This document shows positions 24,297-32,627 of a DNA stretch of 64,000 nt, one piece after another. The notes beneath the pieces were generated by a model. The model was not told the DNA's origin and did no database searches. It saw only the letters and a list, made by a program, of their open reading frames with translations. The position numbers and the translations under genes are program-made. Location: assembly GCF_014199935.1 (NCBI RefSeq), contig NZ_JACHOP010000002.1:248001-312000 (forward strand). Direction: 5' to 3'. Every line of letters begins with the position of its first letter. Within the stretch, counting starts at the first letter, position 1. Origin of the DNA: Methylorubrum rhodinum. Lineage in GTDB: Bacteria > Pseudomonadota > Alphaproteobacteria > Rhizobiales > Beijerinckiaceae.

Positions 24297-25856
24297 ATGA
24301 CGGCGATCTGGTTCATTCTGGCGGCCATGACCGCGGCAGCCGTGTTCGCGCTGCTCTGGCCGATGTCGCGCCGCCGCCGTCAGGAGGCGGCGGAAGCGGA
24401 GCTGTCGACCGAGGCCGGCTTCTACGAGGACCAGCTCGCCGAGATCGAGCGCGACCTCGCCCGCGGGCTGATCGCGCCCGCCGAGGCCGAGGCCGCCCGC
24501 ACGGAAGCCGCCCGCCGGCTGCTGCGGGCGAGCCGCGAGGAGAGCGCGGCGAAATCCGCCGTTGCGCCTTTGGCCGAGCCGCACCTGCGCCAGCGCCGCG
24601 CGGCCTCCGCCTTCGCGCTCTCGACGATCCCGCTGGTCGCCCTCGTGGTCTACGGCCTCTACGGCTCGCCGAACCTCCCCTCGCAGACCGAGGCCGACCG
24701 CAGCGCCAGCCGGGCCGGGGCGCAGGACATGATGACCGCCATCGGCCAGATCGAGGCGCGGCTCGCCAGCCACCCCGACGACGTCCGCGGCTGGAGCGTG
24801 CTCGCCCCCGTCTACATGCGGCTCGGGCGCTACGACGACGCGGCCCGCGCCTACGCGGCGGTGGTGCGCCTCAAGGGCGAGGACGCCTCCGCCCTGTCCG
24901 ACTGGGGCGAGGCCCTGGTGGTCGCGGCCGAGGGCGCGGTCTCGCCGGAGGCCCGCAAGGTGCTGAACCGGGCCGCCGCCGCCGATCCGAAGGCCCCGAA
25001 GGCCCAGTTCTATCTCGCTCGCGGCGACGAGCAGTCCGGCGACGTGGCCGGCGCGATCCGCCGTCTCTCCGGGCTCGCCGAGGGCGCCCCCGCCGACGCG
25101 CCCTGGCTTCCCACAGTGCGCGACACGCTGGCCCGCCTCAAGGGTGAGACCGCCCCGGCGGCCACCGCTGAGGGCGGCCCCAAGCCCGAGGCGCCCGCGG
25201 GCGGCGCGGCATCCGGTGGCTCCTCCGTCGCGGGGCCTGCGGCCAACATCCAGGCGCTGCCGCCCTCCGAGCGGATCGACGCGATCCGCGGCATGGTCGA
25301 GGGGCTGGAGCGGCGCTTGGCCAAGCAGGGCGGCACCGCCGACGAGTGGCTGCGCCTCGTGCGCTCCCACGCGGTGCTCGGCGAGCGCGACAAGGCCCTC
25401 GACGCGCTACGCCGCGCGCACGAGGCGCTGAAGGGCGACGAGCCGGGCCGCGCCCGCCTCGACGCCCAGGCGCGCGAACTCGGCCTCGCCGAGGGCAAGC
25501 CGGGCGGATCGGCCGAGGCGACGCCCGATGCCAAGCCGGAGGCCGGTGCCTCGGAGGCGAAGCCCGCGGGCGGCATGGAATCCGACGCCGCCGCCAACGC
25601 CATCCGGACGATGCCGCCCGCCGAGCGCGAGGCGGCGATCCGCGGCATGGTCGCGACCCTCGACCGGCGGCTGGCGGCCAAGGGCGGCAGCCCCGACGAG
25701 TGGATGCGGCTCGTGCGCTCCTACGGCGTGCTCGGTGACCGCGCCGCCGCGGTCCAGGCGCTCGACCGGGCCAGGATGGCGCTCGCCGCCAACCCCGGCG
25801 CGGTGGAGCGGCTCGACGCGCTGGGCCGGGAACTCGACCTCGCCACGAAGCCGTGA
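24297..25856 (+). CDS. ccmI: Cytochrome c biogenesis protein CcmI (CycH) with duplicated C-terminal module
   Basis: A 519-residue apocytochrome c chaperone that holds unfolded cytochrome c for heme attachment by CcmF/H. TM1 is residues 2-20, a cytoplasmic charged loop follows (GFYEDQLAEIERDLARGLI, a CcmI hallmark), TM2 is about 106-122, and then TPR repeats in the periplasm. The C-terminus holds two similar ~80-residue modules, about 316-400 and 432-519. Each begins L/MPP-x-E-R, then AIRGMV, then DEW(L/M)RLVRS, so the part that contacts the cytochrome tail is doubled. The start at 24297 gives a proper TM1; upstream starts would add non-family sequence. Confidence 0.92.
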   Translation: MTAIWFILAAMTAAAVFALLWPMSRRRRQEAAEAELSTEAGFYEDQLAEIERDLARGLIAPAEAEAARTEAARRLLRASREESAAKSAVAPLAEPHLRQRRAASAFALSTIPLVALVVYGLYGSPNLPSQTEADRSASRAGAQDMMTAIGQIEARLASHPDDVRGWSVLAPVYMRLGRYDDAARAYAAVVRLKGEDASALSDWGEALVVAAEGAVSPEARKVLNRAAAADPKAPKAQFYLARGDEQSGDVAGAIRRLSGLAEGAPADAPWLPTVRDTLARLKGETAPAATAEGGPKPEAPAGGAASGGSSVAGPAANIQALPPSERIDAIRGMVEGLERRLAKQGGTADEWLRLVRSHAVLGERDKALDALRRAHEALKGDEPGRARLDAQARELGLAEGKPGGSAEATPDAKPEAGASEAKPAGGMESDAAANAIRTMPPAEREAAIRGMVATLDRRLAAKGGSPDEWMRLVRSYGVLGDRAAAVQALDRARMALAANPGAVERLDALGRELDLATKP

Positions 25857-25857
25857 C

Positions 25858-25901
25858 GCGCTTTCCGACGAAGTGGATGCCGGTTCGTCGAAAGAAGGCG
25901 C
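25858..25901. repeat. 44-base palindromic repeat, copy B
   Basis: Same family as 20117-20160, differing at three positions. GCGCTTTC at the left faces AAGGCGC at the right, so one pair becomes G-T. It begins two bases after the ccmI stop, in the 216-base gap before ccmE, which contains nothing else I recognise. Confidence 0.8.
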
Positions 25902-26072
25902 GTCGAACCGAGGACCGGGGATGGCCTCTGACAATCGGTCCCGCCCGCGCAACCTTGACCCGAAGGGCGTGGGGGCCGAAACCGTTGTAGAGAACGAGTC
26001 TAAAAGACGTCAGGCCGCCTTCCGCGCGTCGCGCGACGGACGAGAACGCGCCGACGAACAGGGACGGACCCT

Positions 26073-26591
26073 TTGACCCGCAAGAGCCGCCGCCTCATCC
26101 TCATCGCCTGCTGCGGGGCCGTGCTGGCCCTGGCGCTGGGGCTGATCCTGTCGGCGATGACCGGCTCGATCGTGTTCTTCCGCTCCCCCGCGGAGGTCGC
26201 CGCCAACGCCGTGGCGCCGGGCACCCGCTTCCGCCTCGGCGGCCTCGTGACGGAAGGCTCGCTCAAGCGCGGCCCCGACCAGAACGTCGAGTTCTCGGTG
26301 ACGGACACCGGCGCGACGGTTCCGGTGCAGTATCGTGGCCAGCTGCCGGACCTCTTTCGCGAGGGCCAGGGCATCGTCGCCGAGGGCAAGCTCGATGTCG
26401 GCGGCGTGTTCCGCGCCGACACGGTGCTGGCCAAGCACGACGAGAACTACATGCCCCGCGAGGTCGCCGACGCCCTCAAGGCGCAGGGGCGCTGGCAGGA
26501 GGGCGAGGGCAAGGCGGCACCCAAGGACGCTGCCAAGGAACCTCCGAAGCCGGCGGCCGACGCAACCCTCGGCCAGCGCAGCGAGCGTTGA
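26073..26591 (+). CDS. ccmE: Heme chaperone CcmE (CycJ)
   Basis: A 172-residue protein that carries heme covalently in the periplasm and hands it to CcmF/H. A single N-terminal TM anchor (about residues 8-30) is followed by an OB-like beta barrel ([41 protein letters not shown]). The heme-binding His is in [11 protein letters not shown] (about residue 124), the CcmE signature. The C-terminus is a Lys/Pro/Ala-rich tail. The start is TTG 26073 with GGGACGG upstream. Second gene of the ccmIEFH operon. Confidence 0.95.
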   Translation: MTRKSRRLILIACCGAVLALALGLILSAMTGSIVFFRSPAEVAANAVAPGTRFRLGGLVTEGSLKRGPDQNVEFSVTDTGATVPVQYRGQLPDLFREGQGIVAEGKLDVGGVFRADTVLAKHDENYMPREVADALKAQGRWQEGEGKAAPKDAAKEPPKPAADATLGQRSER

Positions 26592-26637
26592 GAGCCATGA
26601 CCACCAACCGGTTTGACACCGCGCGGGAGAGCCATTC

Positions 26638-28638
26638 GTGATCGTCGAACTCGGCCATTACGCCCTGGCGCTCGCGCTGGCCCTGTCCCTCGTCCAGGCG
26701 GTGATGCCGGCCTGGGCCGCCCGCTCGGGCGATGCGGCGCTCCGCGAGGTCGCGGTGCCGGCAGCACTCGGCACCTTCGCCTGCCTGCTGTTCGCGTTCT
26801 GCGCGCTCACCTACGCGCACGTGATGTCGGACTTCTCGGTCCAGAACGTCGTCGAGAACTCGCACACCGCCAAGCCCCTGATCTACAAGATCTCCGGCGT
26901 GTGGGGGAACCACGAGGGCTCGATGCTGCTCTGGGTGCTGATCCTCGCCCTGTTCGGGGCCTGGGTCGCCACCGCGAAGAACTCGGTGCCGCCGGTCCTG
27001 CGCACCAACACCCTGATGGTGCAGGCCTCGATCACCTTCGTGTTCGTGCTGTTCATCATCATGACCTCGAACCCGTTCAGCCGCGTGGCGCCGGCGCCGC
27101 TGGAGGGCAACGATCTCAACCCGCTGCTCCAGGATCTCGGCCTCGCGATCCATCCGCCGCTGCTCTATCTCGGCTATGTCGGCTTCTCGATCACCTTCGC
27201 CTTCGCGGTCGCCGCGCTGATCGAGGGGCGCATCGACGCCGTCTGGGCGCGGGCCGTGCGGCCCTGGACGCTGATTGCCTGGAGCTTCCTGACGCTCGGC
27301 ATCGCCATGGGCTCGTACTGGGCCTATTACGAGCTCGGCTGGGGCGGCTGGTGGTTCTGGGACCCGGTCGAGAACGCCTCGCTGATGCCGTGGATCGCCG
27401 GCACGGCGCTGCTGCATTCCACCGTCGTGATGGAGAAGCGCGACGCGCTGAAGGTCTGGACGGTGCTGCTCGCCATCCTGACCTTCTCGCTCTCGCTGGT
27501 CGGCACCTTCATCGTCCGCTCGGGGCTGCTCACTTCGGTCCACAGCTTCGCGTCCGACCCGAGCCGCGGCGTGTTCATCCTCGGCATCCTCGCGCTCTTC
27601 ATCGGCGGCTCGCTCAGCCTGTTCGCGTGGCGCGCGCCGACCTTACGCCAGGGCGGCCTGTTCGCGCCGATCTCCCGCGAGGGCGCGCTGGTGATGAACA
27701 ACCTGTTCCTGGTCGCGGCCTGTGCGACCGTGTTCGTCGGCACGCTCTACCCGCTGCTCCTGGAGATGCTGACCGGAGACAAGATCTCGGTCGGGCCGCC
27801 CTTCTTCAACTGGACCTTCATTCCGCTGGCGTTGCCGCTGCTGTTCATCGTCCCCTTCGGGCAGGGTCTCGCCTGGAAGCGCGGTGACGCGGCGGCGGCC
27901 GCCCAGCGCCTGATCGCCGCCTTCGCGGTGGCCCTCGTCGTCGGCCTCGCGGCCGCCGCGCTGACCTGGGGCGGCCCGGTCATGGCCCCGGTCGGCGTCG
28001 GCATCGGCGCCTACCTGATCGTCGGATCGGCGCTGGAAATCTGGGCCCGCGCGCGCGGCACCAGCCAGAGCCGCAGCCGCGACCTCGGCACCACCTGGCG
28101 CCGCGCCGTCGGCCTGCCGCGCTCGGCCTGGGGTACGGCTTTGGCGCATGCCGGCGTCGGCGTCGCGGTGCTCGGCATCGCAGCCCAAGGCTGGGCCACG
28201 GAGGGCCTCGGCACCATCCGCCCCGGCGGGCAGGTGACGGCCGGCCCCTACACCGCCACCCTCGACCGGGTCGGCCCGAAGAAGGGCGAGAACTACGAGG
28301 AGACCGCCGCCTTCCTGACGCTACGCAACAAGGCGGGCGATTTCGTCGGCACGGTCGAGACCGGCAAACGCTTCTACCCCTCCCGCCGGATGACGGTGAC
28401 CGAGGCCGGCCTGAAGACGGTGGGGATGAGCCAGATCTACGCCAGCGTCGGCGAGGTGATGCCCGACGGCTCGATCGGCCTGCGGCTCTACCACAAGCCG
28501 TTCATCCTGCTGATCTGGATCGGCGCGCTGATCATGGCCGCGGGCGGCGGCCTGTCGCTCACCGACCGGCGCATGCGCGTCGGCGCCCCGGTCAAGGCCC
28601 GGGCCAAGCTGCCGCCCTCCGCGGTGCCGGCGGAGTGA
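26638..28638 (+). CDS. ccmF: Cytochrome c heme lyase subunit CcmF (CycK)
   Basis: A 666-residue multi-spanning membrane protein, the core of the heme-lyase complex. It has the tryptophan-rich heme-handling motif GGWWFWDPVENASLMPW (about residues 236-252), conserved histidines in loops, about 14-15 hydrophobic helices and a large C-terminal periplasmic loop (PGGQVTAGPYTATLDRVGP). It starts at GTG 26638 with GGGAGA at 26625-26630. The 3' end abuts ccmH; ATG 28644 of ccmH lies six bases after this stop. Confidence 0.96.
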   Translation: MIVELGHYALALALALSLVQAVMPAWAARSGDAALREVAVPAALGTFACLLFAFCALTYAHVMSDFSVQNVVENSHTAKPLIYKISGVWGNHEGSMLLWVLILALFGAWVATAKNSVPPVLRTNTLMVQASITFVFVLFIIMTSNPFSRVAPAPLEGNDLNPLLQDLGLAIHPPLLYLGYVGFSITFAFAVAALIEGRIDAVWARAVRPWTLIAWSFLTLGIAMGSYWAYYELGWGGWWFWDPVENASLMPWIAGTALLHSTVVMEKRDALKVWTVLLAILTFSLSLVGTFIVRSGLLTSVHSFASDPSRGVFILGILALFIGGSLSLFAWRAPTLRQGGLFAPISREGALVMNNLFLVAACATVFVGTLYPLLLEMLTGDKISVGPPFFNWTFIPLALPLLFIVPFGQGLAWKRGDAAAAAQRLIAAFAVALVVGLAAAALTWGGPVMAPVGVGIGAYLIVGSALEIWARARGTSQSRSRDLGTTWRRAVGLPRSAWGTALAHAGVGVAVLGIAAQGWATEGLGTIRPGGQVTAGPYTATLDRVGPKKGENYEETAAFLTLRNKAGDFVGTVETGKRFYPSRRMTVTEAGLKTVGMSQIYASVGEVMPDGSIGLRLYHKPFILLIWIGALIMAAGGGLSLTDRRMRVGAPVKARAKLPPSAVPAE

Positions 28639-28643
28639 GTCCG

Positions 28644-29258
28644 ATGCGAGTTTTGCTGGCACCGAACGTGCCGACGGGCGTCCCCTCCTCCTTGCGGGGA
28701 GGGGTTCGGGGTGGGGGTGGTGCAGGAGGCACCGCTTCGCTCCATCCTGCACCACCCCCACCTCCTACCTCCTCCCCGCAAGGGGGAGGAGAGAGCGCGC
28801 GTCGGTGGCGGAGCCTCATCGGAAGCCTCGCGCTGCTCTTGACGCTGGCCGGCCCCGTCCTGGCGGTGCAGCCGGACGAGGTGCTGAAGGACCCGGGCCT
28901 GGAGGCGCGGGCGCGCGTCATCTCGGAGGGGCTGCGCTGCCTCGTCTGCCAGAACCAGTCGATCGACGATTCCGACGCGCCGCTCGCCAAGGATCTGCGC
29001 CTGCTCGTGCGCGAACGCCTCAAGGAGGGCGATTCCAACCATCAGGTCGTCGATTACGTGGTGGCCCGCTACGGCGAGTTCGTGCTGCTGCGGCCGACCT
29101 TCGGCTGGCACACGCTGCTGCTGTGGCTAAGCCCGCTGCTGGCGGTCGGGCTGGGCGCCGTCGGCATCTGGCGCCTGTCGCGCCGCCGCGCGCCGAAGGC
29201 GGAAGGGCTGTCCGCGGCCGAGGCCGCGGAGGTCGAGGCGCTGCTCAAGCGGCGCTGA
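28644..29258 (+). CDS. ccmH: Cytochrome c maturation protein CcmH (CycL) with repeat-encoded N-terminal extension
   Basis: 204 residues. The CcmH core is clear: signal/TM1 (about residues 53-72), the thiol motif LRCLVCQNQSIDDSDAP that reduces apocytochrome CxxCH, LVRERLKEGDSN, GEFVLLRPTF, and a C-terminal TM. Residues about 15-50 are instead Gly/Pro/Ser-rich and encoded by a GC-rich inverted repeat (28684-28790). No start codon in frame lies between that repeat and the signal segment, so the repeat must be translated if the gene is expressed. ATG 28644 has GGAG eight bases upstream (28632-28635). The extension would precede the membrane segment, on the cytoplasmic side or within a long signal peptide. 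Confidence 0.9.
   Translation: MRVLLAPNVPTGVPSSLRGGVRGGGGAGGTASLHPAPPPPPTSSPQGGGESARRWRSLIGSLALLLTLAGPVLAVQPDEVLKDPGLEARARVISEGLRCLVCQNQSIDDSDAPLAKDLRLLVRERLKEGDSNHQVVDYVVARYGEFVLLRPTFGWHTLLLWLSPLLAVGLGAVGIWRLSRRRAPKAEGLSAAEAAEVEALLKRR
28684..28790. repeat. GC-rich inverted-repeat element inside ccmH coding sequence
   Basis: About 107 bases with an 18-base perfect inner inverted repeat (28710-28727 against 28745-28762). The outer arms are similar but differ by a 3-base indel (28684-28703 against about 28770-28790). It lies between the ccmH start codon and its signal segment, in frame. A closely related element occupies the same relative place in the sortase gene (34795-34900). Confidence 0.85.
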
Positions 29259-29338
29259 GGGCGCGCCCTGCTTTCGCCCGATCAGGCGGGCAGGGAGGGG
29301 GCTCGAAGTCACTCCGCTCAAGCCCCGATCCGAGCGCC

Positions 29339-30001
29339 ATGCCGATCGCCGCACCCCTTCGCCGCCTCCTCCTCGCGACAGCGGCCCTCGCCCTGCCCGC
29401 CGCGGCGCAGGCCCATCCCCATGTCTGGGTCACGGCCAAGGCCGAGGTCGCCTACGACGGCGGGCGCGTGGCCGGCATCCGCCACACGTGGCGCTTCGAT
29501 GCGTCCTACTCGGCCTTCGTGACGCAGGGCCTCGACACCAACGGCGACGGCAAGCTCTCGCCGGAAGAGCTGCAGGGCCTCGCCACCGAGAACACCACGA
29601 ATCTGGCCGAGTTCGCCTACTTCACCAAGCTCAAGGTCGCCGGGCGCGATCAGGCCTTCGCCGATCCGCGCGAGGCCCGCATGAACATGGACGGCGACCG
29701 CCTCACCCTGAGCTTCCTGCTGCCGCTCAAGGCGCCCGCGACGCAGGGCAAGGGCGTGGCGGCGCTCGAGGTCTACGATCCGACCTACTTCGTCTCCTTC
29801 AGCCTCGCCGAGGGCGCCGACGCCGTGCGCCTGCCCGGCGCGGCGGCCGGCTGCACCACCACCGTGACGCGGCCGAAGAACGCCGAGCCGGCGGTCGCGG
29901 AGGCCGGTAAGTCGATGAGCGAGGCGATGTTCGAAGCACTCACCTCGGCCTCGAATTACGGCGAGCAATTCGCCAACCGGGCGATCGTCGCATGTCCCTG
30001 A
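29339..30001 (+). CDS. DUF1007 family periplasmic protein
   Basis: A 220-residue protein with a signal peptide (LLLATAALALPAAAQA) followed by HPHVWVTAKAEVAYD, the signature start of DUF1007. An EF-hand-like loop DTNGDGKLSPEEL lies near residue 62. DUF1007 proteins are regularly paired with nickel/cobalt-type exporters or importers, as here, and the histidines at the mature N-terminus suggest metal binding. Its last ten bases overlap the transporter start at 29992, so they are co-translated. The metal is not known. Confidence 0.88.
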   Translation: MPIAAPLRRLLLATAALALPAAAQAHPHVWVTAKAEVAYDGGRVAGIRHTWRFDASYSAFVTQGLDTNGDGKLSPEELQGLATENTTNLAEFAYFTKLKVAGRDQAFADPREARMNMDGDRLTLSFLLPLKAPATQGKGVAALEVYDPTYFVSFSLAEGADAVRLPGAAAGCTTTVTRPKNAEPAVAEAGKSMSEAMFEALTSASNYGEQFANRAIVACP

Positions 30002-31005
30002 CGGCGGCGCTCGCCCCGAAGGCGCGAGCGGCGAGCCGGCTCCCGTTGCGCCTCGCGCTCGCCGCCGGGGCGGTGCTCGCCGCAGCCGGCCTCCTCGCTG
30101 CGCTCGCCTGGATCGTCGGGCCGGTCGCGGCCCCGCCGCCGCGCTCGCCCTTCGGCATCGGCTTTCGCGAGGCCGCGCCTGCTGCAACCGGGCTCGGCGG
30201 CTGGCTGCTCGCCGTCCAATCCAATTTCTCGCGCAACCTGCAGGGCGCGGTCACGGCGCTGAAGGCGGGGGGCGGCTGGTGGCCGCTCGTCGCCATGGGC
30301 TTCGCCTACGGCGTCTTCCACGCCGCCGGGCCCGGCCACGGCAAGGCGGTGATTGCCGGCTACATCGTGGCGGGCGAGCGATCTTTACGCCGCGGTTTCT
30401 CGCTGAGCGCGGCGGCGGCGCTGCTCCAGGCGTGCGTCGCCATCGCCATCGTCTGCGTCGGCGCGCTGATCCTCAAGGCGACCGCGGGCGGCATGACGCG
30501 GGCCGGCACGCTGATCGAGACCGTCAGCTTCGCCCTCGTCGCGCTGCTCGGCGCCGCGGTGACGTGGCGCCAGGCCGGGCGGCTCGCGGCGCTCGCCACC
30601 GATACGCCGGCGGCCGCCTGCGCCCCCGGCTGCGGCCACACCCACCTCACCGACGCCGCGGCCCTCGACCGGCTGGGCCACTGGCGCGAGCGGGCCGGCG
30701 TGGTGCTCGCCGCCGGCAGCCGGCCCTGCGCCGGGGCGGTGCTGATCCTCGTCTTCGCGGCGAGCCAGGGCCTGCTGTGGGCCGGCATCGCCGCGACCCT
30801 CGCCATGGCTCTGGGCACCGCGCTCACCACCGGGGTATTGGCGAGCCTCGCGGTCTTCGCCAAGGCGCTGGCGCTCCGCCTCGCGGGCGGGCGCGGGCAA
30901 GCCGGGGCGCTGGCGGTCGGCGGGCTCGAACTCCTGGCCGCGGCCTTCGTGCTGGTGCTCGGCCTCGCCCTCGTCGCCGGGATCGCCGCGAGCGTCGGCG
31001 GCTGA
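29992..31005 (+). CDS. Nickel/cobalt transporter (NiCoT/RcnA-like)
   Basis: A 337-residue membrane protein with about 6-7 hydrophobic helices. FAYGVFHAAGPGHGKAVIAG carries the metal-binding H-x5-H-G-K signature of RcnA/NicO-type transporters, and a His/Cys-containing loop (CAPGCGHTHLTD) lies between helices. SRPCAGAVLILVFA is the second family motif. It forms a translationally coupled pair with the DUF1007 gene. Whether it imports or exports, and which metal, cannot be told from the sequence. Confidence 0.88.
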   Translation: MSLTAALAPKARAASRLPLRLALAAGAVLAAAGLLAALAWIVGPVAAPPPRSPFGIGFREAAPAATGLGGWLLAVQSNFSRNLQGAVTALKAGGGWWPLVAMGFAYGVFHAAGPGHGKAVIAGYIVAGERSLRRGFSLSAAAALLQACVAIAIVCVGALILKATAGGMTRAGTLIETVSFALVALLGAAVTWRQAGRLAALATDTPAAACAPGCGHTHLTDAAALDRLGHWRERAGVVLAAGSRPCAGAVLILVFAASQGLLWAGIAATLAMALGTALTTGVLASLAVFAKALALRLAGGRGQAGALAVGGLELLAAAFVLVLGLALVAGIAASVGG

Positions 31006-31072
31006 ACGTCCTCTCGCCAAGCGGTGCGGAGCCGTGGCAGGCTGCGCTTCCCGATTGGAGGAGAGCCCCCGC

Positions 31073-31801
31073 GTGAACGCACCCGGCGATGCCCTCGACG
31101 CCTTCGCGCCGATCCTGCACTGGCGCTTGCTGAAGGGCTCGCACGCCTTTCCGGGGCCGGACGGGGGCACCTGCATCAACGAGGCGGCGATCGTCGCGGC
31201 GGGCCTGCCCTACCGGACGATCCGGGCGACCGAGGATTGCCCGCCCTGCTTCTCGCAGCCCCTCGCGGCCTATGCGCTCGGCCTCAACGACGCGATGCCC
31301 GAGGCCGAGCGGCAGGGGCTGATGGCCTTCGTGCTGCGCCTCTCGGGCTCGGCCGATACGCCGGAGATCGAGGCGGCCCGCACGCAATTCCTCGCCGTCG
31401 AGAGCGTGCGCCGCATCCTGCCGCCGCTGCTCGACCGGGCCGGACTGCCTGCGCTCGCCGCCCGCTGCGAGACCGCGCCCGATGCCGAGGCCGCGCTCCT
31501 GGCGGCGAGGACCGCGGAAGGGCAGGGCGGGGCGCTCTCCCACGCCGCTGCGGGCCGGCGCGCCTGGGTGATCGGGGCGCACGCCTCGGCGGTCGCCCGC
31601 ACCGCGACGGCGGCGATCCGGGCGTTTGCCGATCCGCGCTGCGCCGCGGAGGTGGCGGAGGGCGCCGCCCCCTTCGCGGACGGCATCTGGGGAAGCGCGC
31701 TCGGCATCCTCGACGGGGCGCTCGGCATCGGCCGGCAGGCCCCGTCGATCGATTGGGTCGACGCCCGCGACCGCTTGGAGCGCGCTCGCGCTCAGGCATA
31801 G
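31073..31801 (+). CDS. Conserved-looking hypothetical protein (GPDGGTCINEAAIVAAG motif)
   Basis: A 242-residue soluble protein. The start is GTG 31073 with GGAGGAG nine bases upstream. The N-terminal segment SHAFPGPDGGTCINEAAIV, followed by CPPCFS, gives three or four cysteines in a compact pattern, then helical Ala-rich sequence (FVLRLSGSADTPEIEAAR). It looks like a conserved domain of unknown function; I cannot name it. It is convergent with, and overlaps by ten bases, the histidine phosphatase gene. It follows the transporter by 67 bases. Confidence 0.75.
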   Translation: MNAPGDALDAFAPILHWRLLKGSHAFPGPDGGTCINEAAIVAAGLPYRTIRATEDCPPCFSQPLAAYALGLNDAMPEAERQGLMAFVLRLSGSADTPEIEAARTQFLAVESVRRILPPLLDRAGLPALAARCETAPDAEAALLAARTAEGQGGALSHAAAGRRAWVIGAHASAVARTATAAIRAFADPRCAAEVAEGAAPFADGIWGSALGILDGALGIGRQAPSIDWVDARDRLERARAQA

Positions 31802-32385
31802 GCGCGCGGGCGCGGCTCCTCGGCGAGGTCGATCTCCATCGACTCGCAGTTGGCGAGCCAGCGCCCGGTCAGGTGGTAGAAGAAGGTGCAGTGGCCCACC
31901 ACCCCGATGGTCCGCTCCGGCCGGGCCCGCAGCCACGCGCGGAAACCCGCGACGCGCTCGTCGAACACCTCCCGCGGCTCGACGTGCCAGCCTTCGGGGC
32001 CGACGGCGCCGTGCGCGTACCACCACGTCTCGGGCAGGTGATCGACCCGGAAATCCGGGAACTCGCGGGCCAGTACGGAGGCCGCGCGGCCGATGTCGCA
32101 GCTGCTCTCCTGGCACTCGCGATGGAGCACCTCGACCAGCACCTGGGGCTTGGCCGGGTGATCGGAAAAGATGCCCGCGGTGGTCTGGAGCGCGCGGGTC
32201 AGCGGCGAGGTCACGACGAGCTCGAACGGCACGTCGCGTAAGCGATTGCGGGCGGCGGCGACCTGGGCGTGGCCGCGCTCGGACAGGCGGGCATCGATAT
32301 GGCCGGGATCGCGCCCCGTCGCCTCGTGATGGGCGTTGAAGGTCGATTCGCCGTGGCGGATGCAGAGGATGCGGGTCGTGGACAT
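31792..32385 (-). CDS. Histidine phosphatase family protein
   Basis: A 197-residue phosphatase of the phosphoglycerate-mutase-like superfamily. The catalytic His is in LCIRHGEST (residue 10), VTSPLTRALQTT is the second motif, and the second His is in GVVGHCTFFYHL. The substrate is undefined. The start ATG 32385 gives a product beginning MSTTRILCIRHGEST, as usual. The gene converges on and overlaps by ten bases the 3' end of the hypothetical gene at 31073. Confidence 0.88.
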   Translation of the reverse strand: MSTTRILCIRHGESTFNAHHEATGRDPGHIDARLSERGHAQVAAARNRLRDVPFELVVTSPLTRALQTTAGIFSDHPAKPQVLVEVLHRECQESSCDIGRAASVLAREFPDFRVDHLPETWWYAHGAVGPEGWHVEPREVFDERVAGFRAWLRARPERTIGVVGHCTFFYHLTGRWLANCESMEIDLAEEPRPRAYA

Positions 32386-32579
32386 GAGCGCGATGTAGGC
32401 GGGACGCCTCCGCGCACCACCCGCCGCGGCAGCGGGTCTCGCCTGCGCACGCAACCGGACGAAGCGTCACCGTTCGCCGCCGCTTGCGCCGGTTTCCGCA
32501 CCGATGCGGCCGGGCCGGTGCGGTCTTCAGCCGAAGGTGGGCGAAGCATCCGGTGGCGAGAAGGTCCGGCGCGGAAGAG

Positions 32580-32617
32580 CTTGAGGACAACCGGCCCCGG
32601 CCGGCCCCGTCCTCAAG
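32580..32617 (+). promoter_or_regulatory. Hairpin overlapping the ribosome site of the sortase-substrate gene
   Basis: CTTGAGGAC at 32580-32588 is mirrored exactly by GTCCTCAAG at 32609-32617, with a CCGGCC/GGCCGG pairing inside the loop. The right arm covers the start of the Shine-Dalgarno AAGGAG (32615-32620) for ATG 32628, so the stem could hide part of the ribosome site or mark a leader structure. Confidence 0.55.
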
Positions 32618-32627
32618 GAGCCTTCCG

